DNA of 32,177 nt from Deinococcus aerophilus (lineage in GTDB: Bacteria; Deinococcota; Deinococci; Deinococcales; Deinococcaceae): assembly GCF_014647075.1 (NCBI RefSeq), contig NZ_BMOM01000032.1:1-32177 (forward strand), read 5' to 3'. Positions 32,114 to 32,177 of this stretch are shown piece after piece; within the stretch, counting starts at the first letter, position 1, and every line of letters starts with the position of its first letter. A program made the position numbers and the translations under genes. Below the pieces are notes generated by a model that made no database searches, was not told the origin of the DNA, and was given only the letters and a program-made list of their open reading frames with translations.

Positions 32114-32177
32114 ACCCTGGAGGCAGTGTAAAAATGACGTGTGGTTCGGCGTTACGAGTTGACCGATGAGCAGTGGA
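32101..32177 (+). mobile_element. Left end of an IS5-family insertion sequence (partial)
   Basis: It begins at 32101 with GGTGTGTCCGCAAACCCTGG, typical of IS5-family (IS427-like) terminal repeats, directly after CTAG (32097-32100), a known target of this family. A transposase reading frame begins 40 bp in. The right end lies outside the window. Confidence 0.8.
32141..32177 (+). CDS. IS5-family transposase, N-terminus (partial)
   Basis: GTG at 32141 opens MVRRYELTDEQW, the stereotyped beginning of IS5/IS427 DDE transposases (RYELTDEQW...). An in-frame stop at 32135-32137 excludes an earlier start. Only 12 residues are in the window, so nothing can be said on activity. Confidence 0.8.
   Translation, partial: MVRRYELTDEQW

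Overview
The window looks like a chromosomal segment of a Deinococcus. Two genes nearly fix this. One is an SLH-domain S-layer/outer-membrane protein of the SlpA type (1886-5137). The other is DdrO (8072-8461), the repressor of the radiation/desiccation response, with the known IrrE cleavage site (Leu106/Arg107) preserved. High-GC codon use and several TANNNT boxes 6-7 nt upstream of start codons (leaderless promoters) fit the genus.

Layout. 1-248 (-): 5' part of a P-loop kinase gene that loses family similarity near a CTAG and contains a 31-bp perfect palindrome. 393-8461 (mostly +): tgt, slpA, ppaC, folC, a small conserved-looking gene on the minus strand, and ddrO. 8508-11382 (-): a yceD-moaC-membrane protein run; the last gene carries five tandem PLPxSVAAAV repeats and a bactofilin-like segment. 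11526-12584 (-): long-form glucose-1-phosphate thymidylyltransferase. 12900-24717 (+): a Wzx/Wzy-type exopolysaccharide or O-antigen locus. It runs through a Wzc-like chain-length protein, a WbaP-like initiating transferase, Wzx, a GT4, Wzy, two GT2 enzymes and rmlBACD for dTDP-rhamnose. 24714-26779 (-): an O-antigen ligase-like membrane protein translationally coupled to a single-pass protein with a carbohydrate-binding-like domain. 26845-26919 (-): tRNA-Glu(UUC). 27108-28514 (-): dihydrolipoamide dehydrogenase. 28608-29180: fused remnants of a response regulator and a DctA transporter. 29287-32113 (-): psuG, psuK and a CitE-like lyase. 32101-32177: left end of an IS5-family element.

How the genes work together. 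The polysaccharide locus is complete on paper: sugar nucleotide supply (RmlABCD), initiation (WbaP), rhamnosyl-type transferases, flipping (Wzx), polymerisation (Wzy) and length control (Wzc-like). A ligase-like protein is convoyed by a possible sugar-binding partner. The middle (about 15,260-20,200) is strikingly AT-rich, and both composition breaks fall inside genes (wbaP and a GT2). This suggests a serotype-like cassette exchanged by homologous recombination in conserved gene halves.

The most interesting points are the intragenic cassette borders, the Wzc-like protein without the P-loop lysine, and the structured leader of the polysaccharide operon. Also notable are the five-repeat bactofilin-like membrane protein, the ligase plus sugar-binding pair, the deletion scar joining two C-terminal gene remnants, and the IS that has replaced the start of the citE-psuK-psuG operon. 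I saw no CRISPR array or phage genes.
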